Shown: positions 1 through 6,518 of the stretch, piece after piece
Numbering within the stretch: the first letter of the stretch is position 1
Layout: every line of letters starts with the position of its first letter
Source of the DNA: Verrucomicrobiota bacterium
GTDB lineage: Bacteria; Verrucomicrobiota; Verrucomicrobiia; Chthoniobacterales; Terrimicrobiaceae
NCBI GenBank assembly: GCA_026398285.1
Contig: JAPLTI010000241.1
Location: forward strand, 1 to 11,396
Reading direction: 5' to 3'
Length of the DNA stretch: 11,396 nucleotides
Translations under genes and position numbers: made by a program
Notes under the pieces: model-generated
Seen by the model: the letters and a program-made list of their open reading frames with translations, nothing else
What the model was told of the DNA's origin: nothing
The model's database searches: none

Positions 1-669
1 TCCGTCGCTCCCGGATACTCCACCGCACAGGCCATGCGCGCCATGGAGGAGGTCTTCCGCGAAACCATGCCGGCCGGCATGGGCTACGACTATTTCGGCA
101 TGTCGTATCAGGAAAACCAGGCCGCCCAAGGTGTGCCGCCAAGCGCGATTTTCGGTCTCTCGCTGCTCTTCGTCTTCCTCATCCTCGCCGCGCAATACGA
201 GAGTTGGAGCCTGCCTTTCAGTGTTCTCTTCACAACGCCTGTCGCCGTTTTCGGAGCTTTCGCCGGCCTCTCGATGCGTGGCATGCAGAACAACCTCTAC
301 GCACAGATCGGCCTTGTCATGCTCATCGGCCTCGCCGCGAAGAATGCCATTCTCATCGTCGAATTCGCCAAGGATGAATACGAAAAAGGGAAGCCTCTCT
401 TCGAAGCCACGCTCGCAGGTGCCAGACTGCGCCTGCGTCCAATCCTGATGACCGCCTTTGCCTTCATTCTCGGCACCGTCCCGCTCGCGCTCGCCAGCGG
501 ATCAGGCGCGGTAAGCCGCCAGGTCCTCGGCACAACGGTCATCGGAGGCATGCTCGCAGCCACCTTCCTCTCGATCTTCCTCATCCCGGCCTGCTTCTAC
601 CTCGTGGAAAAATATTTCGTCGGCGGCGACCACAAGCCCACCGAAAAGCCCGAGCCTCCTGCGAAATAA
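1..669 (+). CDS. RND efflux pump permease (AcrB/MexB, HAE1 type), C-terminal part
   Basis: The reading frame is open from base 1, so the gene begins upstream of the window; about 222 C-terminal residues are present. RND permeases are inner-membrane proton antiporters that, with a periplasmic adaptor and an outer-membrane channel, export drugs, detergents and other hydrophobic compounds. Visible are the end of the last porter subdomain, then the closing group of membrane helices. Family hallmarks are AAQYESW after the first helix, GLAAKNAILIVEFA, and the RLRPILMTAFAFILGT segment followed by PLALASGSGA. The protein ends in a short charged, proline-rich tail, as is usual for the family. The substrate cannot be told from this part. 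It converges with the toxin gene on the other strand, only 51 bp away. The family call is secure; a specific gene name is not justified. Confidence 0.95.
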   Translation, partial: SVAPGYSTAQAMRAMEEVFRETMPAGMGYDYFGMSYQENQAAQGVPPSAIFGLSLLFVFLILAAQYESWSLPFSVLFTTPVAVFGAFAGLSMRGMQNNLYAQIGLVMLIGLAAKNAILIVEFAKDEYEKGKPLFEATLAGARLRLRPILMTAFAFILGTVPLALASGSGAVSRQVLGTTVIGGMLAATFLSIFLIPACFYLVEKYFVGGDHKPTEKPEPPAK

Positions 670-696
670 GAGGGGAGGCGTTTGCGTGTCGGCGCT

Positions 697-716
697 CGGC
701 GTTTCACAAAACGCTG
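697..716. terminator. hairpin between convergent genes, possible bidirectional terminator
   Basis: The stem GCGTTT/AAACGC closes a CACA loop and can be extended by a G-U and a C-G pair to 8 bp. It lies between the end of the efflux gene (669) and the end of the toxin gene (721). No U-tract follows it on either strand, so a standard intrinsic terminator is not demonstrated. Position and symmetry are the main arguments. Confidence 0.3.
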
Positions 717-720
717 CGGG

Positions 721-1047
721 CTAAAAATCTAACAAATCCCTTACCGCATCCTTCACCGACTCCAATTGGTGGTCATTCAGTCTACCGAGTTTTCGCTGAA
801 GGGCGTTTTGGTCGATGCTGGCGAATCCTTGGACATTGACGGCGGAATGCTTCGGGAGCCACTTGGGTTTTCCAATATCAACCTCTCCGCGCAAGCCGCG
901 AAGTTGGGAGGTAAGGGGAACGACAACGACCAAGGCGCGGGCGTCAGAGGGCTGGGGAAATGCTAAAACAAGAACGGGTCGTTGTTTTGCGGCAGTGCCG
1001 AAATCAACGGTCCAGACCTCCCCAGCGTTGGCATCAATACTCGCCAA
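721..1047 (-). CDS. MazF/PemK-family toxin (endoribonuclease)
   Basis: A 108-residue protein of the MazF/PemK/Kid fold, a family of ribosome-independent mRNA interferases. The N-terminal GEVWTVDFG strand is followed by QRPVLVL and VVVVPLTS. Arg23 and Thr46 match in spacing the catalytic Arg and Thr of known MazF toxins. The middle (SAVNVQGFASID) and the C-terminal RKLGRLNDHQLE region also fit the family. The start is TTG at 1047, chosen because a good SD site (GGGAGG, 6 nt spacer) precedes it inside the antitoxin gene; no ATG or GTG start is available before the conserved core. It overlaps the antitoxin gene by 14 nt, which implies translational coupling. The gene appears intact. Family assignment is confident; cleavage specificity cannot be read from the sequence. 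Confidence 0.9.
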   Translation of the reverse strand: MASIDANAGEVWTVDFGTAAKQRPVLVLAFPQPSDARALVVVVPLTSQLRGLRGEVDIGKPKWLPKHSAVNVQGFASIDQNALQRKLGRLNDHQLESVKDAVRDLLDF

Positions 1048-1261
1048 GAGCTGCCTCCCATGCTTTGCCCTGTTCGGCGGTTGTGAGCAATGGTTCCGGA
1101 TTTGCGGTTATGGAAAAGGGCATGTCTTTCCGCAGTTCGACTTGGGCTAGAAAGATGTTGAAAGCGTCGCTTGTTTTCATTCCCAAACGCGAAAAGATTT
1201 TTTCAGCCCGTTTGAGTCGATCGGAGGGAACGCGCGCCCTGAATAGAACAGATGTTGCCAT
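1034..1261 (-). CDS. RelB/DinJ-family antitoxin
   Basis: A 75-residue protein with the ribbon-helix-helix N-terminus of RelB/DinJ antitoxins: a beta strand (SVLFRARV), a helix with LKRAEKIFSRLGM, then the signature TSDAFNIFLAQV and MPFSI. The N-terminal part of such proteins dimerises and binds operator DNA; the C-terminal tail, here about residues 50-75, wraps and neutralises the toxin. It is the first gene of the pair, overlapping the toxin gene by 14 nt, as is usual for an autoregulated type II toxin-antitoxin operon. The partner is unusual: DinJ/RelB antitoxins normally go with YafQ/RelE toxins, whereas this toxin is MazF-like. The ATG at 1261 has no strong SD site. Confidence 0.87.
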   Translation of the reverse strand: MATSVLFRARVPSDRLKRAEKIFSRLGMKTSDAFNIFLAQVELRKDMPFSITANPEPLLTTAEQGKAWEAALGEY

Positions 1262-1310
1262 GGCTCAAAAGTGCTCGTTTGTGTTCAGGTGGTCAAATTT
1301 AATTTTTGTA
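1262..1310 (-). promoter_or_regulatory. AT-rich gap upstream of the toxin-antitoxin pair, possible promoter/operator
   Basis: This 49 bp gap between the methyltransferase gene and the antitoxin is much richer in A and T than its surroundings. It contains a perfect 5 bp inverted repeat, AAATT-T-AATTT (1295-1305), and on the minus strand a TTGACC element (1291-1296) that resembles a -35 box. No convincing -10 box was found at normal spacing. A ribbon-helix-helix antitoxin would be expected to bind a short palindrome here, but that is inference. Confidence 0.3.
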
Positions 1311-2435
1311 TCACTCGAGAAGAAATCCGCAATCGCCCGCGTGTTGGAAGCCTGAGAGCGGTTTCGCAAGAGGAGCTTTTTTTGAAAACAGAATCGATTT
1401 GAACTGCGTTCCCATGGTTTCGGGGTGGAGCAGGGTGCGGAGGCTGCGCAGGATTTTAAGTGTCGAAGGAGTCGGCGCGGCGCCGTCGAGGGATTTCATA
1501 AGGGCTGTGGATGCGCCGACAAGGAAGTGGTGCTGGTCGGTGTAGCCCTCGAGTGCGAAGCCGCAGTCGGCGGCATCCTGCGCGAGGGCGGTGAAATCGA
1601 CATGGGCTGTGATGTCTTTTTGACCTGGATTTTCCAGCGGGGCCTCATCCCTGCGGTGTTGTGCGTAGCAGGAGAGCGTGCCGCCCGAGCGGTGCGGGGC
1701 GAGGAGTTCGGCGCGAGGCATTCCATAGTCGATGGCTAGGAGAAACCCACGGCGCAGGCGCGAGGAAATCGTTTCGATCAGGTTGCGCTGGTGGCGGCGG
1801 AGTTCCGTTCGGTAGCCGTCAGGGCGCGGCGGGAGATCCATGTTCTGGATCGGATGCGGGGCTGGTTGGAAGGAAAAACCGGCTTCCTCGGCGTGCACCT
1901 GCAGTTCATGCCAGGCATCGGCGCGTGCCTCTAGAATGTCGAAGGGCAGGGCGTCGAACAGCTCGTTGGAAAAATGAACGCCCTCGAAGGGTGGTAGATC
2001 CTCCGGGCGCTCGACCCACTGGACATTCCTGTCCGCAAGTGTGGCGGCCTGTTTTTCGCGGAGAACGGAAGCTGGTTCGATGATGGTGAGAGGAACCCCG
2101 GCCAGAGGAGTTTCAGACAGGGCTTTCAGGATATCGCTTGATAGGCGGCCATCATTCGCGCCTTGCTCGACAAGACGGAACTCTGGTGGGCGTCCAAGTG
2201 CTTCCCACATTTCCAAAAACTGCCCTGCTAGAATGGCGCCGAAGACGGGTCCGATGCTCACGCTTGTGAAGAAGTCGCCCTCGCGGCCCACGGCGGCGCG
2301 GCCCGATGTGTAGTAGCCCTCGAGAGGATCATAGAGCGCAAGGTCCATGAAACGGGAGAAGGGCAGGGGGCCCCGCGTCTCGATCTCCTGGCGGATGCGG
2401 TCGCTAAGGCTTGGTGACCTCGCGGACATAGACAT
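1311..2435 (-). CDS. MidA/NDUFAF7-type SAM-dependent methyltransferase (COG1565)
   Basis: With this start the protein has 374 residues. The family includes mitochondrial NDUFAF7/MidA, which methylates an arginine of a complex I subunit; the bacterial members are mostly uncharacterised. Visible family features are FSRFMDLALYDPLEGYY near the N-terminus, GDFFTS (about 53-58), the SAM-binding segment FRLVEQGANDGRL (about 86-98), NELFDALP (about 157-164), AIDYG, and the C-terminal GQKDITAHVDFTAL. The frame stays open up to an ATG at 2513, but that would overlap the preceding gene by over 100 nt and adds no conserved sequence. The ATG at 2435 (or 2429, two codons on) is preferred and still overlaps the upstream gene by about 30 nt, suggesting coupling. 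No good SD site is seen. The substrate is unknown. Confidence 0.88.
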   Translation of the reverse strand: MSMSARSPSLSDRIRQEIETRGPLPFSRFMDLALYDPLEGYYTSGRAAVGREGDFFTSVSIGPVFGAILAGQFLEMWEALGRPPEFRLVEQGANDGRLSSDILKALSETPLAGVPLTIIEPASVLREKQAATLADRNVQWVERPEDLPPFEGVHFSNELFDALPFDILEARADAWHELQVHAEEAGFSFQPAPHPIQNMDLPPRPDGYRTELRRHQRNLIETISSRLRRGFLLAIDYGMPRAELLAPHRSGGTLSCYAQHRRDEAPLENPGQKDITAHVDFTALAQDAADCGFALEGYTDQHHFLVGASTALMKSLDGAAPTPSTLKILRSLRTLLHPETMGTQFKSILFSKKAPLAKPLSGFQHAGDCGFLLE

Positions 2436-3879
2436 TGATCTGACCGCCCGGGCTTTCTTTGACTTCCATGACCTGGAAGGGACGCCGGGAGTCGCGAGAG
2501 ACTGCGGCGCCATCTGCCGGTGCGGTCATGCCGTTCGGGTATTGAACGATGATGCGGATATTGTCGGTGCGTGATCCAAAGCCTCGTTGTGGAGCACGCA
2601 TGACGGCGCGGTCGCCTCCAGCCGCTGTGACATTGAAGCTGCCCTGCAGATAAATCCTCTCGCCGCCGGTGCCTTTTCTCGCAATGTCCGAAAGGTCGCC
2701 CGGTGCAACAAGGCGGCCTCTTGGCATGCGACCCGGTTCATAGAGTGGCCAGTTTTTAGAACCGGCCGCCGCGATGGCTTTTGGAGTCTCTGGTGTAGGC
2801 GAAGGTGATGGACTCGGCGTAGCGGATGGCGACGGCGATGGGGTGGCTGATGGTGCAGGAGTGGGCGACGGTGTGGCTGTGGGTAACGGGCTTGGTGCAG
2901 GCGTAGGAGTGGGCAGAGCGGAGGCCAGAAGGGTGGGGGTTTCTGCCGGGGTTGGCTCTGGCATGTTAACGGGAACTGGCTTCTCAACACGCATCAGGCG
3001 TGCCTGTGCGGCGGCTGCGTCCTCGGGCTTGGGCTCCTGTTTTTTTGTCGCGGCGAGGCGGGCTTTTTTACGGAAGTGCTCGTATTTCGCATCGGCCTCG
3101 GTTTGACGGGTGGCATCGACCACTGGCAGTCCGGCGCGCACATTGAGCATCGTGGGCGGTTCGAGTGTGAATGTGCCGTCCGAGGCGACAGACTCGTAGC
3201 TCGGATACATAATGGAAACCGTCGTGAGCTTGAGGCGTCCGTCCTTGAGGCGTTCGATGTGGATGATGGCTGCCAGTTCGTTTTCGCGCTTCAGATCAAT
3301 GTCGAGGCCGGTAAGTAGCGTGCGGTGCAGAGTGGGGATGACCCGCTTGCCCGAGGAAAAAATCTGCTCAATCAGAAGGCGTGGGTCGTCCTTTGAAACA
3401 GCCAGCGCGGCCACGCCGGAGGGGAAGTAATCACTTCCTGTGAGTTCAAAGGAGTCGAGGATGTTGAAGGTGCCGAGGACATAGGGCACGAGGCCATCGG
3501 CGGGCTTGTAGTTGCGGATGTAGTTGCGAATGAGGATTTCATTCGTGCGCTCGAGTTGACGGGGTTTCATTTTCCCATAGCGCTCGATGATCTGCGGCGC
3601 GCGGAGGAATTCGCCGCGAGGAGCTTCTGTGAGTTCGAAGCGCTTCGGAGGCTCGATTTTTTTGAGTTTGCTCAGGACTTCGTGGCTGAAGGGCTTTTCC
3701 GGATGTCCAAAAACATAGAAGCTTCCGATCCAGCACGCGATGGCGATGCCGATGAAGATCAAGATGAGGATGGTCCAGCCAAAGAGGCCGCCTTCATCTT
3801 TGCGCGCGGGTTTGGATTGTTCGGAGTCGGGGTCCTTGAACCAGGCGCGGCTGTTTTTTGTTTCTGGATCTAGCGGCAT
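2404..3879 (-). CDS. membrane-anchored protein of unknown function with Pro/Ser/Thr-rich linker
   Basis: I do not recognise a named family. The 491-residue protein has a charged cytoplasmic N-terminus (1-31), one membrane helix (about 33-57, with no signal peptidase site), and then a folded region (about 60-260) with alternating helices and strands. A charged, lysine- and alanine-rich stretch follows, possibly helical (about 265-310), then a linker made almost only of P, T, S and A (about 320-365). The C-terminal domain of about 120 residues is rich in beta strands and glycine. This layout suggests a bitopic inner-membrane protein with its bulk outside the cytoplasm. It begins 6 nt after the Fe-S carrier gene and overlaps the methyltransferase gene, so the three are probably co-transcribed. 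A weak GAGG lies about 11 nt before the ATG at 3879. Existence as a gene is well supported; function is not. Confidence 0.85.
   Translation of the reverse strand: MPLDPETKNSRAWFKDPDSEQSKPARKDEGGLFGWTILILIFIGIAIACWIGSFYVFGHPEKPFSHEVLSKLKKIEPPKRFELTEAPRGEFLRAPQIIERYGKMKPRQLERTNEILIRNYIRNYKPADGLVPYVLGTFNILDSFELTGSDYFPSGVAALAVSKDDPRLLIEQIFSSGKRVIPTLHRTLLTGLDIDLKRENELAAIIHIERLKDGRLKLTTVSIMYPSYESVASDGTFTLEPPTMLNVRAGLPVVDATRQTEADAKYEHFRKKARLAATKKQEPKPEDAAAAQARLMRVEKPVPVNMPEPTPAETPTLLASALPTPTPAPSPLPTATPSPTPAPSATPSPSPSATPSPSPSPTPETPKAIAAAGSKNWPLYEPGRMPRGRLVAPGDLSDIARKGTGGERIYLQGSFNVTAAGGDRAVMRAPQRGFGSRTDNIRIIVQYPNGMTAPADGAAVSRDSRRPFQVMEVKESPGGQINVYVREVTKP
2786..2918 (-). repeat. low-complexity Pro/Thr/Ser/Ala-coding repeat
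   Basis: This stretch within the unknown membrane protein encodes irregular units such as PTPTPAPSP, ATPSPTPAPS and PSPSPSPTPE. On the plus strand it appears as a run of GGNGNNGGNG-like triplets. Boundaries are approximate. Such extended linkers are common in envelope proteins and are prone to length change by slippage. Confidence 0.8.
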
Positions 3880-3885
3880 TTTTGC

Positions 3886-4221
3886 TTAGGCCTCAGCGGC
3901 TCCAGCGGGTTCGAAAGATGTGCCGCAACCACAGGATCTTGTGGCATGGGGATTGCGAATGCGGAAACCGGCGCCGGACAGACCGTCCTCGTAGTCCAAT
4001 GAGGAGCCTTCCAATTTTTCTGCGCTGTCTGGATCAATGAAAACCTTGGCTCCCATGTGCTCGATGATGGCATCGGTGGGTTGTGCGGAGTCGATTTCCA
4101 TGACGTATTGGAGGCCTGCGCAGCCGCCTTTTTCGACGGCTAGGCGGAGTCCTTCCCCTGAACCTTTGGAGGCAATCAGGTCCAGCAGGGCAAGAGCAGC
4201 TTGGTCCGTGAGAGTGATCAC
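3886..4221 (-). CDS. IscA/ErpA/HesB-type iron-sulfur cluster carrier
   Basis: A 111-residue A-type carrier, which receives Fe-S clusters from a scaffold and passes them to target enzymes in the cytoplasm. The three cluster-binding cysteines are present: Cys34 in GGCAGLQY, and Cys97 and Cys99 in SCGCGTSF, the same layout as in E. coli IscA. Length is typical, with a short Ala-rich extension at the C-terminus. The start is GTG at 4221, directly before the conserved ITLTDQA strand. It is the first gene of a probable minus-strand operon and lies about 40 bp from the divergent mutL. No iscS or iscU is nearby, so it may be a stand-alone ErpA-like carrier; the exact subgroup is not decided by what can be seen. 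Confidence 0.92.
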   Translation of the reverse strand: MITLTDQAALALLDLIASKGSGEGLRLAVEKGGCAGLQYVMEIDSAQPTDAIIEHMGAKVFIDPDSAEKLEGSSLDYEDGLSGAGFRIRNPHATRSCGCGTSFEPAGAAEA

Positions 4222-4227
4222 GCTCTT

Positions 4228-4256
4228 TTCTTATGAACGAATCCGTGCAAAGTCAA
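4228..4256 (-). promoter_or_regulatory. candidate sigma-70-like promoter of the Fe-S carrier operon
   Basis: On the minus strand, TTGACT (4256-4251) matches five of six bases of the -35 consensus. A 17 bp spacer is followed by TAAGAA (4233-4228), a weak -10 with three of six matches. The predicted transcription start would fall at or next to the GTG start codon at 4221, which would make the mRNA leaderless or nearly so. The element lies in the 40 bp gap between two divergent genes. Confidence 0.35.
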
Positions 4257-4261
4257 TCGAC

Positions 4262-5980
4262 ATGGGAAAGATCCGCCTGCTCACAGACGAAGTCGCAAGC
4301 CAAGTTGCGGCGGGTGAGGTCGTGGAGCGCCCGGCTTCGGTGGTGAAGGAACTGGTGGAAAATAGCATCGATGCAGGTGCGCGGAGGATTCGTGTGGAAT
4401 TCGCCAGAGGAGGAACGCAGTTGATTCGTGTCGAGGACGACGGCTCCGGGATGGATCGCGAGGATGCGCTGCTCAGCTTGGAGCGGCATGCCACGAGCAA
4501 GATCCGGACGGCGGCCGATTTGGCGGATGTCGGCACCATGGGATTTCGCGGGGAGGCGGTGCCGAGTATTGCGAGCGTCTCCAGATTCCGTCTGGTGACA
4601 CGCCCCGCCGAGGCTGCGGCTGGAACGGAAATCCAGATCGCAGGCGGGAAAATCGAGTCGGTCTCGGACAGCGGAGGCGCTCCGGGAACATCGGTGGAAG
4701 TGCGCTCGTTGTTCTTCAACCTGCCGGCTCGAAAAAAATTTCTGCGGGGCGAGGAGACCGAGGCGGCCCATATTTTGCATCAGATGCAGTCGCTCGCCAT
4801 CGCCCACCCGGATGTCGCGATGACGCTTGTGCGCGATGGGCGGGTCGTTTGGCAGGCTGCGGCCACGAAAGACCATGAGGTGCGAATCCGTGATCTTTTT
4901 GGAGCGGATTTCGTGAGGCGACTCATGGCCGTTCAGCCAATAGAGGAACATGGCATTAGCATCGAAGGCTTCGTGGCGAAACCAGGGGAGGGGAGGCCTG
5001 ACCGGGAGTTGCAGTTTGTGGTTCTCAACAGGCGTGTGGTTCAGTGTCCGGCGGTCTTTCAATCCCTGCGTGAGGCTTATGCGGAGGCGCTGCCAAAGGG
5101 GCGGCATCCGCTGGCGGTTTTAAGGGTTACGATGGATCCGCTCTCTTTCGATTGCAATGTGCACCCCGCCAAGCGCGAAGTGCGTTTGCATCGACCGGAT
5201 CAAGTTCGGCAGGCGGTCTATGCGGCTGCCAAGCAGGCGCTGGATGCGTTTAGGACGCCGGTGGAGGCTTCTCCGAAAGAGCCGGCGACGCTTCGGAGCG
5301 AACCGATGCCGGAGGCGGTTCCCCATCGCCCATCGCGTCCCGCGTTTTCCCCGCCTCCGCAAATGGATCTGCCCGTCATGCCGCCGGCCGAGCGAGCGGT
5401 AGAGAATGACGATGCCTTTCGTGTTCTGGGCGGTCTTGGCGGGCGTTGGATACTTATGGAGGGTGCGGAGGGACTCGTTATCCTCGATGCCCGGGCGGCA
5501 TCGGAGCGGATTCTTTTCGAAGGCCTTCGCCGCGAGGCTGCTCTTGGTCATGTGGCCTCTCAGCGCTTACTCCTCCCAGAAATCGTCGAGCTCACGCCAA
5601 AGGATGCGGTCTGGATTTCCGAAAATCTCGAAGCCCTGCAGAAGGCGGGATTTTTACTCGAAGCCTTCGGGGGATATTCCTTCAAGGTCGAGGCTCTACC
5701 CTCGTGCCTCGCGGAGCGGGATGCCCGCGCGGCGTTGCTCGATGTGTGCGAAACTCTGCGATCCACCGGTCTTCTCGGCTCTGGCCAACCGGTGCTCGAT
5801 GCCCTCGTGCGCTCAGTCTCGCGCATCGCCGCGCTGAACGGCTTCGACTACGAGGAATCCCGCGCGCGTCGTCTGGTGCGGGAGTTGCTGAAATGCGAGT
5901 TGCCTTATGCCTGCCCGCAAGGAAGGCCAAGTATGATCCAATGGTCGTTCAGCGAGCTGGATCGAAAGTTTGGTCGCTGA
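4262..5980 (+). CDS. mutL: DNA mismatch repair protein MutL
   Basis: MutL is the ATP-driven mediator that links mismatch recognition by MutS to strand incision. The frame is open further upstream, but ATG at 4262 gives the conserved N-terminus and 572 residues. The GHKL ATPase motifs are intact: KELVENSIDAGA (Glu30, Asn34), DDGSGM (59-64), HATSK (76-80), GFRGEA (94-99) and later SLFFNLPARKKFL. A short proline-rich linker (about 335-390) joins this to a C-terminal dimerisation domain. In that domain the endonuclease motif DQHA(X)2E(X)4E is replaced by DARA-AS-E-RILF-E from Asp409, and CPHGRP appears as CPQGRP (Cys551, Gln553), so nuclease activity is doubtful. It leads a plus-strand gene series. 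No mutS or mutH lies in the window, and no clear SD site precedes the start. Confidence 0.96.
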   Translation: MGKIRLLTDEVASQVAAGEVVERPASVVKELVENSIDAGARRIRVEFARGGTQLIRVEDDGSGMDREDALLSLERHATSKIRTAADLADVGTMGFRGEAVPSIASVSRFRLVTRPAEAAAGTEIQIAGGKIESVSDSGGAPGTSVEVRSLFFNLPARKKFLRGEETEAAHILHQMQSLAIAHPDVAMTLVRDGRVVWQAAATKDHEVRIRDLFGADFVRRLMAVQPIEEHGISIEGFVAKPGEGRPDRELQFVVLNRRVVQCPAVFQSLREAYAEALPKGRHPLAVLRVTMDPLSFDCNVHPAKREVRLHRPDQVRQAVYAAAKQALDAFRTPVEASPKEPATLRSEPMPEAVPHRPSRPAFSPPPQMDLPVMPPAERAVENDDAFRVLGGLGGRWILMEGAEGLVILDARAASERILFEGLRREAALGHVASQRLLLPEIVELTPKDAVWISENLEALQKAGFLLEAFGGYSFKVEALPSCLAERDARAALLDVCETLRSTGLLGSGQPVLDALVRSVSRIAALNGFDYEESRARRLVRELLKCELPYACPQGRPSMIQWSFSELDRKFGR

Positions 5981-6032
5981 TTTCCGGCGCTCGCGGGTTG
6001 CTTGAGGGAAATCGGTGTGAGATAAATCGTCC

Positions 6033-6494
6033 ATGCCCGATCTCCGAATCGAACCCGCGACCTTGGACGACCTGCCCGAGTTGACTGAACTCCTCCGTGA
6101 CTTGTTCCTGCAAGAGGCGGATTTTCAGCCCGACAGGGAAAAACAAATGCGCGGCCTGCGGCTGATTTTGGAGCAACCATCGAGGGGTCGAATTTTTGTT
6201 CTTCGAAATGAGAGGATGATTATTGGAATGATCAATCTGCTCATCACCATCAGCACGGCGGAGGGGGGATTTGTGCTGGTGCTGGAAGACCTGGTGGTGC
6301 ACCGGGAGCATCGCGGGAGCGGCTACGGCTCGCGCCTCTTGCAACATGCCATCGGCTTTGCGCGTGATAAAAAATTTCTCCGCATCACACTTCTCACCGA
6401 CAACCCCGAGGAGTCGCGTAGGTTCTATCTCAAGCATGGATTCGTCGAAAGCGAGATGAAGCCGATGCGCTATTTTGTGGATCATGAATCCTGA
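6033..6494 (+). CDS. GNAT-family N-acetyltransferase
   Basis: A 153-residue single-domain GNAT protein, transferring an acetyl group from acetyl-CoA to an amine of an unknown substrate. The N-terminal strand and helix (LRIEPATLDDLPELTELL) are typical. The acetyl-CoA binding motif A is clear: LEDLVVHREHRGSGYG, with the pyrophosphate loop RGSGYG at about 94-99. The C-terminus shows the usual DNPEESRRFYLKHGF motif. The start is ATG at 6033, 52 nt after mutL; SD sequence is weak. It is followed 24 nt later by the nucleotidyltransferase gene, so the two are probably co-transcribed. The substrate cannot be predicted from sequence alone. Confidence 0.92.
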   Translation: MPDLRIEPATLDDLPELTELLRDLFLQEADFQPDREKQMRGLRLILEQPSRGRIFVLRNERMIIGMINLLITISTAEGGFVLVLEDLVVHREHRGSGYGSRLLQHAIGFARDKKFLRITLLTDNPEESRRFYLKHGFVESEMKPMRYFVDHES

Positions 6495-6518
6495 TTTCCT
6501 CGCAAGGGAGGGTGGACA

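Noticed and set aside
678..704. repeated GGCGTTT (678-684 and 698-704)
   Set aside because: Only two 7 bp copies; too short and too few to call a repeat family or attachment site.
2429..2513. longer start for the methyltransferase (ATG at 2513)
   Set aside because: It would add 26 residues with no family similarity and overlap the upstream gene by 110 nt; the ATG at 2435 or 2429 is more economical.
2774..3106. plus-strand frame encoding Gly/Val/Asp-rich repeats
   Set aside because: It is the complement of the Pro/Thr/Ser linker in the minus-strand membrane protein; the repeat-like look follows from that linker.
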